DNA of 56,278 bases from IMG/VR virus record IMGVR_UViG_3300006916_000005, positions 1 to 56,278 of that record; one strand, 5' to 3'. Position numbers and translations under genes: made by a program. The stretch comes from a virus. The notes below the pieces were generated by a model, which was not told where the DNA came from, searched no databases, and saw nothing but the letters and a program-made list of their open reading frames with translations. Positions 16,228 through 23,134 of the stretch are shown in pieces; within the stretch, counting starts at the first letter, position 1, and every line of letters starts with the position of its first letter.

Positions 16228-16480
16228 AAGCAACCGACCTTGGACAACCTCCGACCTCAAAAGCTCCAAGTTCTAAGAATATTATATATTTCTACTGATT
16301 TCAAAAAGGTTGGGGAGGTTGGGGAGGTTGTCTTTCATTAAGAAAATCAGGAACTTACTTCGGACGACCTTTGGACAACGGGTCGACCTTGGACGACCTT
16401 TGGACGACCTCGACCGCCCGAAGTCCCTTCTTTCGTGGGCTTTCGGGCGGTTTTGAAAGGTTGTCCAGAGGTTGGGTCGA
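16228..16480. other. Repeat-rich noncoding element E1 upstream of terminase
   Basis: The 324 bases between the small terminase and the MazG-like gene hold no gene. They contain an AT-rich core (16273-16303, TTATATATTTCT), three AGGTTGGGG/AGGTTGTC units in tandem (16307-16332), their inverted partner GACAACCTCC (16243-16252), and a set of GGACGACCTTT-type 11-bp units (16362-16412). A closely related element is at 40456-40600, with the same core and iterons in the same orientation relative to the downstream gene. It is a candidate late promoter, origin or packaging site. Confidence 0.7.
16414..16454 (+). terminator. Hairpin with T-tract on plus strand in E1
   Basis: CCGCCCGAAG and CTTTCGGGCGG arms around an inner GTCCC/GGGC stem, followed by TTTT on the plus strand. 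On the minus strand, where transcription is expected, no T-run follows. It may stop antisense transcription or act as an RNA structure after the MazG-like gene. Confidence 0.45.
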
Positions 16481-16489
16481 CCCGTTGTC

Positions 16490-16966
16490 CTACAGCTCGA
16501 TGTCGGAGAGGTCCGCCTTCTGATAGTTCGGCCCCTTGATGATCTTCCCGCCCGGTTCTCGGACCGGGTTCCCGTCATCGTCGAGCTTGGACATGTTCGC
16601 CTCGTGGATACGCTGGAAGGCTTCAGGGACCGCCCGATCGAGGCCCAAGGTCACAGCCAGCCCGGAGACGACATAGATCAGATCGCAGACCTCCCAGAGA
16701 ACTTGACGCGGATCGCCGTCCAGAAGCGCCTCCGACACTTCCGCCAGCTCTTCGACGATCAGGCGGAACCGGAGGAAGGTCACGTCGTTGTCGTGGATCG
16801 CTCCGAGGCTCTTCAGGCTTTCAGAGAGACCGGCGAGAGCTTCTGATAGGATCGCCTGTCCGACCCTTGCCTGCGCGCTCTGTTGCGGCTGTGTGTATCG
16901 CTCCGGAGCATCGAGGCCCATCGCAAGATGGAACTCCCTCAGAGCGTCGAGTGAAGATTGTGACAT
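16490..16966 (-). CDS. MazG-like nucleotide pyrophosphohydrolase
   Basis: 158 residues. All-alpha NTP pyrophosphohydrolase family (MazG / phosphoribosyl-ATP pyrophosphatase-like), which hydrolyses (d)NTPs to the monophosphate and PPi. The metal-binding signature is visible as EELAE (residues 72-76) and EVCD (92-95), and the C-terminus has GKIIKGPNYQKADL, common in phage members. In phages such enzymes reshape nucleotide pools or lower ppGpp. It is last in the early region, just before element E1. The start has GAGAGAT upstream. Confidence 0.8.
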   Translation of the reverse strand: MSQSSLDALREFHLAMGLDAPERYTQPQQSAQARVGQAILSEALAGLSESLKSLGAIHDNDVTFLRFRLIVEELAEVSEALLDGDPRQVLWEVCDLIYVVSGLAVTLGLDRAVPEAFQRIHEANMSKLDDDGNPVREPGGKIIKGPNYQKADLSDIEL

Positions 16967-16976
16967 GGTATCTCTC

Positions 16977-17369
16977 TTATGTTAGTTTTTCGTTGTTGCC
17001 TTCCCAGTCGAGATAGGCGTGTCGACCGTTCGGCTTGCGGAACGCGAAGGCCATGTGAGGGGTCAGGCGGGTCTTTTCGCCGTAGACCTCGACCTCGACC
17101 TCGACCTCCGCGATCGTTCCGACCTCCGGGATGTCATAGTGAACGACCCGGATGATCTCCCATCCGTCGCGGTATTCCATCACCGGCTCGCCGTCGCGCC
17201 CGATCATCTGGACGTTCGTCATCCACTGGTCGCGGTTGTGCTGCATCTTGTAGAGGGTCTCCGGGTCGACCATCAGGCGCTTCTCCGTGATCCCTTCCCG
17301 GCCCAGCGTGGCTTCCCAGAGCTTGTCCGCGAGGGACCACGGGTCTCCGATCTCAATTCTGTTCATCAT
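16977..17369 (-). CDS. Hypothetical protein
   Basis: 130 residues, no recognised family. It has an N-terminal helical part (WSLADKLWEATLGREG) and a beta-rich second half with an acidic repeat (EVEVEVEV) and PHMAFAFRKPNGRHAYLDW. It overlaps the upstream 50-residue membrane gene by an ATGA junction and precedes the MazG-like gene by ten bases, so these three form one operon. Confidence 0.7.
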   Translation of the reverse strand: MMNRIEIGDPWSLADKLWEATLGREGITEKRLMVDPETLYKMQHNRDQWMTNVQMIGRDGEPVMEYRDGWEIIRVVHYDIPEVGTIAEVEVEVEVYGEKTRLTPHMAFAFRKPNGRHAYLDWEGNNEKLT

Positions 17370-17518
17370 TTCCCGACCTTGATAGTGGACAAATCGTGGA
17401 CGATCCCGGCGGTGACGTTCTCGACGCCAGAGCTGACGAAGTCAACAGCGAAGGTCGCGCCGATCGCGACCAGACCGAAGATGACGAGGACCTCGAAGGC
17501 TGTTGTTGATTTGATCAT
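17366..17518 (-). CDS. Small single-pass membrane protein
   Basis: 50 residues with one hydrophobic segment (FEVLVIFGLVAIGATFAVDF, residues about 8-27), preceded by AAGGAG and an ATG at 17518. Its stop overlaps the next start (ATGA). The short basic N-terminus suggests N-in topology. It lies after a GC-rich hairpin. Function unknown; too short for family recognition. Confidence 0.7.
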   Translation of the reverse strand: MIKSTTAFEVLVIFGLVAIGATFAVDFVSSGVENVTAGIVHDLSTIKVGK

Positions 17519-17542
17519 GTTCTTTCTCCTTGGATTGTGGGC

Positions 17543-17559
17543 GGGGGTGGTCCCCTCCC
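17543..17559 (-). repeat. GC-rich intercistronic hairpin, copy a
   Basis: An imperfect GGGAGGGG / CCCC stem directly after a stop codon and the sequence AATCAACCCGG. The same stop-AATCAACC-hairpin arrangement is found at 18242-18261 and 25043-25062. No T-run follows, so it is not a normal terminator. Confidence 0.5.
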
Positions 17560-17566
17560 GGGTTGA

Positions 17567-17800
17567 TTAAGCTGCGACCGCGTCGGCTTCGATGAAGAGG
17601 ATCAGGTTCCGGAGAGCCTTCGAACGCTTCAGCATCTCGTCGCGGGTGTGGACATTCAGCGTAGGGAAGCGGAGGCTCTTGCGGTGGCTGATCACGGTGA
17701 AGCGATCGTCGCTGTCGGCGATCACGGTGTATTCCGTGGCGTTCGCGGTGAAGCTGTAGGCGGTGCGGTCGTTCGTGGTGATGTCGGTCTTGATGATCAT
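17567..17800 (-). CDS. Hypothetical small protein
   Basis: 77 residues, MIIKTDITTNDRTAYSFTAN start, a beta-rich N-terminal half and a helical C-terminal half (LKRSKALRNLILFIEADAVA). ATG 17800 follows the cassette leader and GGAACCAAGAC. No family recognised. First gene of the 17800-16490 group and driven by promoter 17831-17885. Confidence 0.75.
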   Translation of the reverse strand: MIIKTDITTNDRTAYSFTANATEYTVIADSDDRFTVISHRKSLRFPTLNVHTRDEMLKRSKALRNLILFIEADAVAA

Positions 17801-17830
17801 GTCTTGGTTCCTTCCGTTTCTGATACATTA

Positions 17831-17885
17831 TAGATAGCAACAGGACCGGCAGATGTAAACCCCTTATTTCGAAACAGTCGCGAAT
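17831..17885 (-). promoter_or_regulatory. Repeated promoter-operator cassette, copy 4
   Basis: Minus strand: -35 TTTACA (17854-17859), 17-bp spacer, -10 TATCTA (17831-17836). The upstream dyad position (17871-17885) keeps only the GAAAC half perfectly; the other half is degenerate and overlaps the end of the gene at 17864. Confidence 0.75.
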
Positions 17886-18022
17886 ATCATCGAGAACGGC
17901 TTCGAGTTGATGCCCAGCGCCACGCGATCGGCTTCCTCCTTCGTGGCGTGGGAGCTGTGGACCTTGGGACCCCGGTCGAGACCGAGGTCGCCATGGTAGG
18001 TCGTGACGACGTCCCAGCTCAC
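17864..18022 (-). CDS. Hypothetical small protein, GTG start
   Basis: 52 residues (VSWDVVTTYHGDLGLDRG...). It begins at GTG 18022, which overlaps the TGA of the upstream gene (GTGA). Its stop codon TAA lies inside the promoter cassette of the next gene, so coding and regulatory sequence overlap. It has the look of short phage proteins with KVHSSHATKEEADRVA, a phrase typical of small cell-surface or DUF-type proteins. Function unknown. Confidence 0.6.
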   Translation of the reverse strand: MSWDVVTTYHGDLGLDRGPKVHSSHATKEEADRVALGINSKPFSMIFATVSK

Positions 18023-18219
18023 GCCACGCGCTCCACGAGCTTCGGGTCGACGGACATGTAGAGACCGCCGAAGTCGCCGTCCTTGCGGATCGCGATCACG
18101 TCGACGGAGCCGTCGTCGTTGAACCGCGCCCAGTGGGGGCGAATGGTGTTCCAATGGTGGTGACGGACGTCGACGCGGGTGTCGAAGCCGTTGCCGGGTG
18201 TGTCGGTGATGGTGGTCAT
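18019..18219 (-). CDS. Hypothetical small protein
   Basis: 66 residues, His-rich centre (VRHHHWNTIRPHWARF) followed by a predicted beta hairpin (GSVDVIAIRKDGDFGGLYM). The ATG at 18219 is preceded by GGAGCGACTG. It is coupled to the next gene by GTGA overlap. The His cluster could bind metal but no family is recognised. Confidence 0.65.
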   Translation of the reverse strand: MTTITDTPGNGFDTRVDVRHHHWNTIRPHWARFNDDGSVDVIAIRKDGDFGGLYMSVDPKLVERVA

Positions 18220-18241
18220 GTCAGTCGCTCCTTGCGGCTGT

Positions 18242-18261
18242 GGGGAGGGTCGCCCCTCCCC
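18242..18261 (-). repeat. GC-rich intercistronic hairpin, copy b
   Basis: Perfect 8-bp stem GGGGAGGG/CCCTCCCC with a GCGA (GNRA-type) tetraloop on the minus strand, just after the stop at 18269 and the phrase AATCAACCC. It is nearly identical to 25043-25062. Confidence 0.6.
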
Positions 18262-18268
18262 GGGTTGA

Positions 18269-18520
18269 TTAGAGGTGTCCGTAGAACTGGCGACCGTCGA
18301 TCCGTCCGATTTCGCTGAAGCCAGCCGGGACGATCGAGGTCCCCATCAGTTCATGAAGCTCCAGCTCGTCGGCGTCGATCTCGACCTCGACCCAGTTGTC
18401 GCTCTCCGCGCCGGTTCCCCAGTCGATCGGGTTCTTGCCAGCTGGGATCATCTGGTAGACGACGTTCGTGACGTCGTAGCGGCGTTCGGTCCAGTTCTTG
18501 TTCTTGAAGAGGCGGTCCAT
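18269..18520 (-). CDS. Hypothetical small protein
   Basis: 83 residues, basic N-terminus (LFKNKNWTERRYDV), acidic centre (EVEIDADELELHELMG) and a Gly-rich C-terminus. No family recognised. ATG 18520 is preceded by AAAGGAACACAAC and promoter cassette 18551-18605, so it should be strongly and early expressed. Confidence 0.75.
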   Translation of the reverse strand: MDRLFKNKNWTERRYDVTNVVYQMIPAGKNPIDWGTGAESDNWVEVEIDADELELHELMGTSIVPAGFSEIGRIDGRQFYGHL

Positions 18521-18550
18521 GTTGTGTTCCTTTCCGTTTCTGATGACCTA

Positions 18551-18605
18551 TAGATAGATCATCTCCCGGCAGATGTAAACCCCTATATTCGAAATAATAG
18601 GTTCT
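18551..18605 (-). promoter_or_regulatory. Repeated promoter-operator cassette, copy 5
   Basis: Minus strand: -35 TTTACA (18574-18579), 17-bp spacer, -10 TATCTA (18551-18556). A degenerate dyad (18591-18605, GAAATAATAGGTTCT) lies 11 bp upstream of the -35 box. The leader keeps TCATCAGAAACGGAAAGGAA. Confidence 0.8.
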
Positions 18606-18817
18606 CAACCCGAGAACAATCGGTTCCAGACCATCTCCCACCTGTCCTCGTCCGGGAGAGCCATGAACGCCTCCTTCCGCTCATGTCGATCGAGGACCTC
18701 CTGTTCCGCTCTCCAGTCTTGGCGCTTCTGGTAGCAGGGTTCGCATAAGGCGGCTTGTGGGAAGAGGTCGCGGATGTCCGCGCCACACTCCCGACAGGTC
18801 TTGTCGTGGACGCCCAT
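18605..18817 (-). CDS. Small zinc-ribbon-like protein
   Basis: 70 residues with two CxxC pairs: CRECGAD near residues 8-14 and CEPCYQ near 25-30, the spacing of a small zinc ribbon. The rest is charged and helical (WRAEQEVLDRHERKEAFM). The start MGVHDKTC (18817) is four bases after the upstream stop. A DNA- or protein-binding role is likely for such proteins, but the target is unknown. Confidence 0.7.
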   Translation of the reverse strand: MGVHDKTCRECGADIRDLFPQAALCEPCYQKRQDWRAEQEVLDRHERKEAFMALPDEDRWEMVWNRLFSG

Positions 18818-18821
18818 GGGA

Positions 18822-19082
18822 TCAGCGAGCGGGTCCGAAGACCCACTCCACGATGACGCCGCCACGAGGACCGATCGAGACCAGCTGGACCTCGTCATCG
18901 GCACGGAGGACGATCGACCAGACCCGGATGATCCCCTTGACATTGGCGAACGTCTCACGAGCCGCCACACGAGCGTCAGAGATCGTCATCCACGGCTTCT
19001 CGCCTGTCGTCATGGCGACGAGGTCACGGACGTCGAAGGTCTCGCGGAGAGCGGAACCAGAGAGGGGAAGAGAGTGGGCCAT
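18822..19082 (-). CDS. Hypothetical protein
   Basis: 86 residues (MAHSLPLSGSALRETFDV...). Mixed alpha/beta with hydrophobic strands (IIRVWSIVLRADDEVQLVSI). ATG 19082 is preceded by AAAGGAGCCTCCC, the same leader as the gene at 9201. No family recognised. It is cotranscribed with the 45-residue gene upstream and the zinc-ribbon gene downstream. Confidence 0.7.
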   Translation of the reverse strand: MAHSLPLSGSALRETFDVRDLVAMTTGEKPWMTISDARVAARETFANVKGIIRVWSIVLRADDEVQLVSIGPRGGVIVEWVFGPAR

Positions 19083-19133
19083 GGGAGGCTCCTTTCGGGA
19101 GGTGGGAGGGGACCATCCCCTCCCTTGTTTCTG

Positions 19134-19271
19134 TTAGTCGATCAGGACGATGTTGATCGGGCGATCGTTCGGAGCCATGATCCACTCCGCGCGGGCTTTG
19201 GCTTGGGAGTAGTCATCGCCCCGGACCCGGAGCTTCGCGCCTTTGAGTGTTTCGATCTGCCAGAGTTTCAT
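19134..19271 (-). CDS. Hypothetical 45-residue protein
   Basis: A very short gene (MKLWQIETLKGAKLRVRG start, INIVLID end) directly behind the cassette at 19302-19356, with AAAGGAACACGAC before the ATG at 19271. The sequence alternates like a small beta-alpha-beta unit, with a helix DDYSQAKARAEWIM. Its own full promoter and ribosome site support it being real. Function unknown. Confidence 0.75.
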   Translation of the reverse strand: MKLWQIETLKGAKLRVRGDDYSQAKARAEWIMAPNDRPINIVLID

Positions 19272-19301
19272 GTCGTGTTCCTTTCCGTTTCTGATGATCT
19301 A

Positions 19302-19356
19302 TAGATAGACCATCTCCCGGCAGATGTAAACCCTCCACCGGGAAACAATTTGTCAT
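19302..19356 (-). promoter_or_regulatory. Repeated promoter-operator cassette, copy 6
   Basis: Minus strand: -35 TTTACA (19325-19330), 17-bp spacer, -10 TATCTA (19302-19307). Degenerate dyad GAAACAATTTGTCAT at 19342-19356, overlapping the stop codon of the upstream gene. Leader identical to copies 3 and 7. Confidence 0.82.
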
Positions 19357-19736
19357 CCCTTCGGATACAATCCCCAGACGCCCAAGAGCTTCCGGCGGTC
19401 CGCCTTGCGGGGAGCGGTGTCGACGATGGTCTTCCCGTCGGCGGACATCAGGAGGACGTGGCCCGGGACCCAGACGATGAAGGCCACAGCGCCGATCGAC
19501 GGCATCGCCTTGCGAGCGCCTCCGGCGGTGTTGCTTTTGACGTAGCTCTTCACGGAGCGGACCGAGAACCGACGACCAGCGGCGCGCTTGACGTCCTCGA
19601 TCGTGTGGAAGTAACGCTGGGTATGATCCACGCCCAGAGCTTGAGCGACCTTCAGGGCGCAGATGTTCTTGTTCGGGTCTTCGGCGTTGTTGCTGGTCTC
19701 GCGTTGTTGCTGGCGCATGGTCTTTATGTGTCTCAT
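19353..19736 (-). CDS. Hypothetical protein, possible papain-like fold
   Basis: 127 residues. A cysteine near the start of a predicted helix (NICALKVAQALG, about residue 26), a GHV motif in a strand-rich half (VAFIVWVPGHVLLMSADG) and a following aspartate (IVDTAP) are in the order Cys-His-Asp used by papain-like cysteine peptidases and NlpC-like folds. This is suggestive only; the protein is short and no family is recognised. It starts at ATG 19736 behind its own cassette. Confidence 0.7.
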   Translation of the reverse strand: MRHIKTMRQQQRETSNNAEDPNKNICALKVAQALGVDHTQRYFHTIEDVKRAAGRRFSVRSVKSYVKSNTAGGARKAMPSIGAVAFIVWVPGHVLLMSADGKTIVDTAPRKADRRKLLGVWGLYPKG

Positions 19737-19763
19737 GATCTCGTCTCCGTTTCTGATGATCTA

Positions 19764-19818
19764 TAGATAGACCATCTCCCGGCAGATGTAAACCCCCAGC
19801 CGGGAAACAATTTGTTCC
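19764..19818 (-). promoter_or_regulatory. Repeated promoter-operator cassette, copy 7
   Basis: Minus strand: -35 TTTACA (19787-19792), 17-bp spacer, -10 TATCTA (19764-19769). The upstream dyad GAAACAATTTGTTCC (19804-19818) sits 11 bp from the -35 box. The leader has ATCATCAGAAACGGAGACGAG. Confidence 0.82.
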
Positions 19819-20319
19819 TTATTCGTTGACCTCGCTCCACGTCGCCCAGCCGTTGGTCTCGTAGTAGTCCGCCTCGTGGTTCATCCACTCTTCGATGACC
19901 TTCATGTCGGCGCGTCCCAGCTCCACGTCGTCGCGGTAGCCGCGATCGTGGTGGAGGACCTCTTCGTGGTAGGCACAGGACAGGCTGGAGCTGTAGCCCA
20001 AGCGGGAGACGAACAGGTCGCCGTGGGAGTAGGAGAGGCATAGGCCACGCTGGCGGCGGCTTGGGAGCTTCTTCGGGGCGGGGCGGGCTTCCTTGCGGGT
20101 CACGATCTCTTCGACCTTGTCCGAGGTCAGGTCGGCTCCGGTGTAGAAGAAGTTCGACATCCCGTTCTTGCCGTGAAGCTCGATCGCCACCAGCTCGCCG
20201 CGATCTTCTTCGGTCATGTCTTGGGCGATGATCTCCGCCGCTTTCATGACAGCCATGTCCGTGTCGGTGGCTTCGACGTGTTCGTGGGCGAATTTGAAGT
20301 GGATTGTATAGGCGTTCAT
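19819..20319 (-). CDS. Hypothetical protein
   Basis: 166 residues. The N-terminal 70 residues (MNAYTIHFKFAHEHVEATD, then AVMKAAEIIAQDMTEEDRGE) look like a small alpha/beta domain. A basic linker (KEARPAPKKLPSRRQR) follows, then a C-terminal domain rich in Tyr, His and Trp. No family recognised. Driven by cassette 20347-20402; ATG at 20319 after GGAGATAGACAA. Confidence 0.72.
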   Translation of the reverse strand: MNAYTIHFKFAHEHVEATDTDMAVMKAAEIIAQDMTEEDRGELVAIELHGKNGMSNFFYTGADLTSDKVEEIVTRKEARPAPKKLPSRRQRGLCLSYSHGDLFVSRLGYSSSLSCAYHEEVLHHDRGYRDDVELGRADMKVIEEWMNHEADYYETNGWATWSEVNE

Positions 20320-20346
20320 TTGTCTATCTCCGTTTCTGATGATCTA

Positions 20347-20402
20347 CATATAGACCATCTCCCGGCAGATGTAAAGTGTCCACGGGGGAAACAATACGTT
20401 TC
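20347..20402 (-). promoter_or_regulatory. Repeated promoter-operator cassette, copy 8
   Basis: Minus strand: -35 TTTACA (20370-20375), 17-bp spacer, -10 TATATG (20347-20352). Good dyad GAAACAATACGTTTC (20388-20402) 12 bp upstream. Leader ATCATCAGAAACGGAGATAG. Confidence 0.82.
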
Positions 20403-20692
20403 GACCCCGTGGACAACCGCGCTTCGAGATTATCAGAAACGGCGCGCGGTGTTCTCTCCTTCAGCCCAGTCGATCAGGGCGTCCAGCTCCCGGATGATCC
20501 AGCTCTCGCGCCAGACCCGGGTTTGGTTATGGCTTCAAGCGCCGAAGGACTGCGACGCTTATTCTCATTAGTGAGAATGTCGCTTTGCACAGTAAAATAA
20601 TGAACCTCGGGAGCAAGAACAGCACCAGCAACAGAAGCAATAAAGTCAGCATTAGCGGCAAGCCTCACATTGATATCGGTGGGAGGGGTGGC
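20403..20692 (-). other. Compositionally unusual interval with possible ORF remnant and hairpin
   Basis: About 290 bases lacking a convincing gene. A minus-strand frame (20474 to 20692) continues in frame directly after the TGA of the gene at 20693 and uses A/T-ending codons (GCT, AAT, GTT, ATT) unlike the rest of the genome. It includes DFIASVAGAVLAPEV and a perfect dyad ATTCTCA-TTAG-TGAGAAT (20561-20578) with outer GCGAC/GTCGC arms. A start codon (GTG 20668) exists but has no ribosome site. It could be a stop-interrupted 3' extension of the upstream gene or foreign DNA. Confidence 0.4.
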
Positions 20693-21043
20693 TCACGCCA
20701 CCTCCTCGAATTTGATGTTCTTGTTCGCGGCTTCGCGGATGATGTAGTCCACGCCCTCGATCCGGATAGTGTCGCCGATCGAGGCTCCGAAGTGGTACTC
20801 CTTGGCGCGGCGTTCGGCGGTCAGCATCGAGCCGCGACCATATGCCCAGACGCCGCTCTTGTCGTCCGCGCCGATCGCGAAGCCGGAGAGGTATTCGTGA
20901 CCGGACTTCTCGTTCTTGAAGCCAGCGATCCGAAGGACGATCGGAGAGGTCCGGCAGTAGCCCTTGTCTTCGGTCAGGGGAATGTCGTGACCTTCGGGGA
21001 GGCTTGTGACCATGAAGGCTGGGTAGTCTGCGAGGATGTTCAT
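20693..21043 (-). CDS. Hypothetical protein
   Basis: 116 residues (MNILADYPAFMVTSLPEG...). Mostly predicted beta strands with a final helix; one cysteine (GYCRTSP). No family recognised. ATG 21043 follows the cassette and GGAACCAAGAC. The frame downstream of the TGA stays open for a further 73 codons (see 20403-20692), so readthrough or a recent nonsense change is possible. Confidence 0.72.
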   Translation of the reverse strand: MNILADYPAFMVTSLPEGHDIPLTEDKGYCRTSPIVLRIAGFKNEKSGHEYLSGFAIGADDKSGVWAYGRGSMLTAERRAKEYHFGASIGDTIRIEGVDYIIREAANKNIKFEEVA

Positions 21044-21073
21044 GTCTTGGTTCCTTTCGTTTCTGATAATTAG

Positions 21074-21129
21074 AACTTATCAACCATCCCCGCAGATGTA
21101 AACCCCTATTCGACGAAATTCTCCGTTTC
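21074..21129 (-). promoter_or_regulatory. Repeated promoter-operator cassette, copy 9
   Basis: Minus strand: -35 TTTACA (21097-21102), 17-bp spacer, -10 TAAGTT (21074-21079). Dyad GAAATTCTCCGTTTC (21115-21129) 12 bp upstream. Leader ATTATCAGAAACG. Confidence 0.75.
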
Positions 21130-21143
21130 CGTTTTCGAGACAA

Positions 21144-21383
21144 TCATTCCAAGCTCGCGCAATCGCGACAGGTCCACTCGTCGAGGTCGTATTCCTCCGA
21201 CGCTTCTTCGTCCTGTTCGCACCACCAGCCGCACGATGCGCAACAGAAGATCGCCTCGTCGACCGCTCCTGTGACCGCCTCGTCCAAGTCATCCAGATCG
21301 AGGTCCTCCGCTTTGGTTGTCATGCTGTCACACGTTCCCCGGAGGCTCTCGATCAGCTTCTCGATCCGTTCTTCCTTAGTCAT
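21144..21383 (-). CDS. Small acidic protein with Cys pairs
   Basis: 79 residues. Cysteines occur as CCASCGWWC (about residues 47-55) and CRDC (72-75), consistent with a zinc-binding unit within a very acidic sequence (DLDLDDLDEA, EQDEEASEEYDLDE). The negative charge suggests protein rather than DNA binding, perhaps a DNA mimic. ATG 21383 shares a base with the upstream stop. End of the operon that begins at 25312. Confidence 0.7.
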   Translation of the reverse strand: MTKEERIEKLIESLRGTCDSMTTKAEDLDLDDLDEAVTGAVDEAIFCCASCGWWCEQDEEASEEYDLDEWTCRDCASLE

Positions 21384-21589
21384 CAGAACCGGCTCCCGCT
21401 GTAGAGGCGGAGCTGTTGCCCAAGCCCGGAGGCGGGGTCATGTCCGTGATCCCACTGGGCGCTCGTCACAAGCTGCCAGCCGACCACGGGGACCGCTTTC
21501 CCCTGTCCGTTGATCCAAACGACCTCCGCGTCACCGTTGCCCTTGTCGGCGGCTTTCTGGAGCGCCTCCATCATGTCCTTGACCTTCAT
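21383..21589 (-). CDS. Hypothetical small protein
   Basis: 68 residues: N-terminal helix (MKVKDMMEALQKAADKGNGD) then beta strands (AEVVWINGQGKAVPVVGWQL). This resembles small phage proteins of the 'helix then substrate-sheet' type but no name is assigned. ATG 21589 has GGAGG seven bases upstream and overlaps the exonuclease stop by ATGA. Confidence 0.7.
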   Translation of the reverse strand: MKVKDMMEALQKAADKGNGDAEVVWINGQGKAVPVVGWQLVTSAQWDHGHDPASGLGQQLRLYSGSRF

Positions 21590-22122
21590 CTCATCCTCCA
21601 AATCTCGAACAGCTCTTCGGTCTGGGCGACCGCGTCGTGAACCGCGTCGTGTTCGATCAGGTCCGGTCGGCGTTCGAAGCCGGTGCCGGGACCCATGGCC
21701 CGGATCGTCCGGAAGCATCGGTCGAGCTTGTAGCTCCACGGGATCGACTTCCCGGCGCGGCGGTAGGTCTGGGCAAGGAGAGCGTTGTCGAACGCCGCTC
21801 CGTTGCCCCAGACGCCATCCAGAGGTCCGGCGTTCTCCAAGAACCCGGCGAACTGGTCGAGGCTCTCGTGGAGCGTCCATAAGCCTTCCGGAAGCGAGGC
21901 TCTCGCCTCGTCCTCCTGTTGAAGCCAGAACTCGACCGTGTCCGGGTCGATCACAGCTCCGTCGACGACCGCCTCCTTCAGCGGGATCGTCGCCCGGAAG
22001 GTGTCCTCGATCGCCCCGTCTTTCGTCCGGTGGTTCCAGTAGAACGAACAGGCTCCGATCGCCACGATCGGCGCGTCCATCCCGAGACCGAACGTCTCCA
22101 GATCAATCATCACATGGTTCAT
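21586..22122 (-). CDS. DEDDh-type 3'-5' exonuclease
   Basis: 178 residues. It begins with the DEDD motif I MIDLETFG (D7, E9). Downstream are a WGNGAAFDNALL segment (motif II aspartate) and EHDAVHDAVAQTEELF, giving the motif III His and Asp of the DEDDh class. Such exonuclease VIII-like or oligoribonuclease-like proteins trim DNA or RNA 3' ends. It overlaps thyX by four bases and lies in the early operon with nucleotide enzymes. Confidence 0.82.
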   Translation of the reverse strand: MNHVMIDLETFGLGMDAPIVAIGACSFYWNHRTKDGAIEDTFRATIPLKEAVVDGAVIDPDTVEFWLQQEDEARASLPEGLWTLHESLDQFAGFLENAGPLDGVWGNGAAFDNALLAQTYRRAGKSIPWSYKLDRCFRTIRAMGPGTGFERRPDLIEHDAVHDAVAQTEELFEIWRMR

Positions 22123-22952
22123 TTAAACTTCTCCTCGAATTCGCGAAGCTCGCGCTCCGTCATCTTGCCAGTCATGTCCGCCGGGAGGATGTCGTAGGTC
22201 GAACGGCTGTACTCCTCCGCCATCCCGTGGACGAAAGCCACGATCCGCTCCCACTCCATCGCCGACAGCTGGACCGCGTTCAGGCGGTAGTCCTCGAACG
22301 CCTCCCACGCCCACGGACACAGCTCTTGCACCACGTCGGCGATCGGCTGGGTGAAGTCTCTGATCTCCTTCTGGGCGTGGCTGTCCATCCGGAGCCGGAG
22401 GAAGTGAAGAAGGTTGTGGAGGTCGATCTTCCAATAGAACTCCGTATAGGTGGCGAGCGGGAGGACGATCCGGGACTGTTCCTTCGAGACGCCCGATCGG
22501 ATCATCGCGTTGTAGAGGTCCGAGGTCCCGCTGTAGTGCTGATCGAGATCAGCCATCCAAGCTCGCGCGACATCCGGGTCGAGGTCCTCGCCGGAGCCTT
22601 GCTTGTTCAGCTGGCTCTGGTGGCGAAGCTCTGGGAAGTGGAACTCGTCCTTCATGATCGAGTAGCGCCCGGAATACTCGTTGATCGAGGCCGTCCGATG
22701 CCTGATCCATTGGCGAGCCACGAAGATCGGCATCTTCAGGTGGAACTTGAATTCGACCATCTCGAAGGGTGTCGTATGATAGTGGCGCATCAGGTAGCGG
22801 ATCAGACCGCGATCCTCGTTCACGCTCTTCGTCCCCTCGCCATAGGAGACCCTCGCCGCCTGACAGATCGCGGCGTCGTCCCCCATGCTGTCGACCAGAC
22901 GGACGAACCCGTGAGAGCCGACAGGCTGTTCGGTGTAGGTTGCTTTTGTCAT
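22119..22952 (-). CDS. thyX: Flavin-dependent thymidylate synthase ThyX
   Basis: 277 residues. It makes dTMP from dUMP using FAD and methylene-tetrahydrofolate. The diagnostic RHRx7S motif is at residues 84-94 (RHRTASINEYS), preceded by a typical HTTPFEMVEFKFHLKMPIFV stretch and followed by LATYTEFYWKIDLHNLLHFL. ATG 22952 overlaps the previous stop (ATGA); an in-frame ATG at 22994 is less likely. It supplies thymidylate for phage DNA synthesis along with the ribonucleotide reductase. Confidence 0.95.
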   Translation of the reverse strand: MTKATYTEQPVGSHGFVRLVDSMGDDAAICQAARVSYGEGTKSVNEDRGLIRYLMRHYHTTPFEMVEFKFHLKMPIFVARQWIRHRTASINEYSGRYSIMKDEFHFPELRHQSQLNKQGSGEDLDPDVARAWMADLDQHYSGTSDLYNAMIRSGVSKEQSRIVLPLATYTEFYWKIDLHNLLHFLRLRMDSHAQKEIRDFTQPIADVVQELCPWAWEAFEDYRLNAVQLSAMEWERIVAFVHGMAEEYSRSTYDILPADMTGKMTERELREFEEKFK

Positions 22953-23134
22953 CAGTTCATCCTGTTCGCTTTTCCGTCGGTGTTTCGAACCCACTCCGAG
23001 ATGAAGTCTTCGGATTCGGAGGTCGGATAGATCGCGATCATCTCGAACCCGTCGCGGCGTTGCTGTTCAATGTGTCCATGCAAGTCATCGAGCGAGACCC
23101 GGAACTTGCAGTGTTCTCCCATCTTCTCGATCAC
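22952..23134 (-). CDS. Hypothetical small protein
   Basis: 60 residues (MIEKMGEHCKFRVSLDD...), predicted strand-helix-strand. It overlaps thyX and the upstream gene by four bases each, so it is part of a coupled series. No family recognised. Confidence 0.65.
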   Translation of the reverse strand: MIEKMGEHCKFRVSLDDLHGHIEQQRRDGFEMIAIYPTSESEDFISEWVRNTDGKANRMN

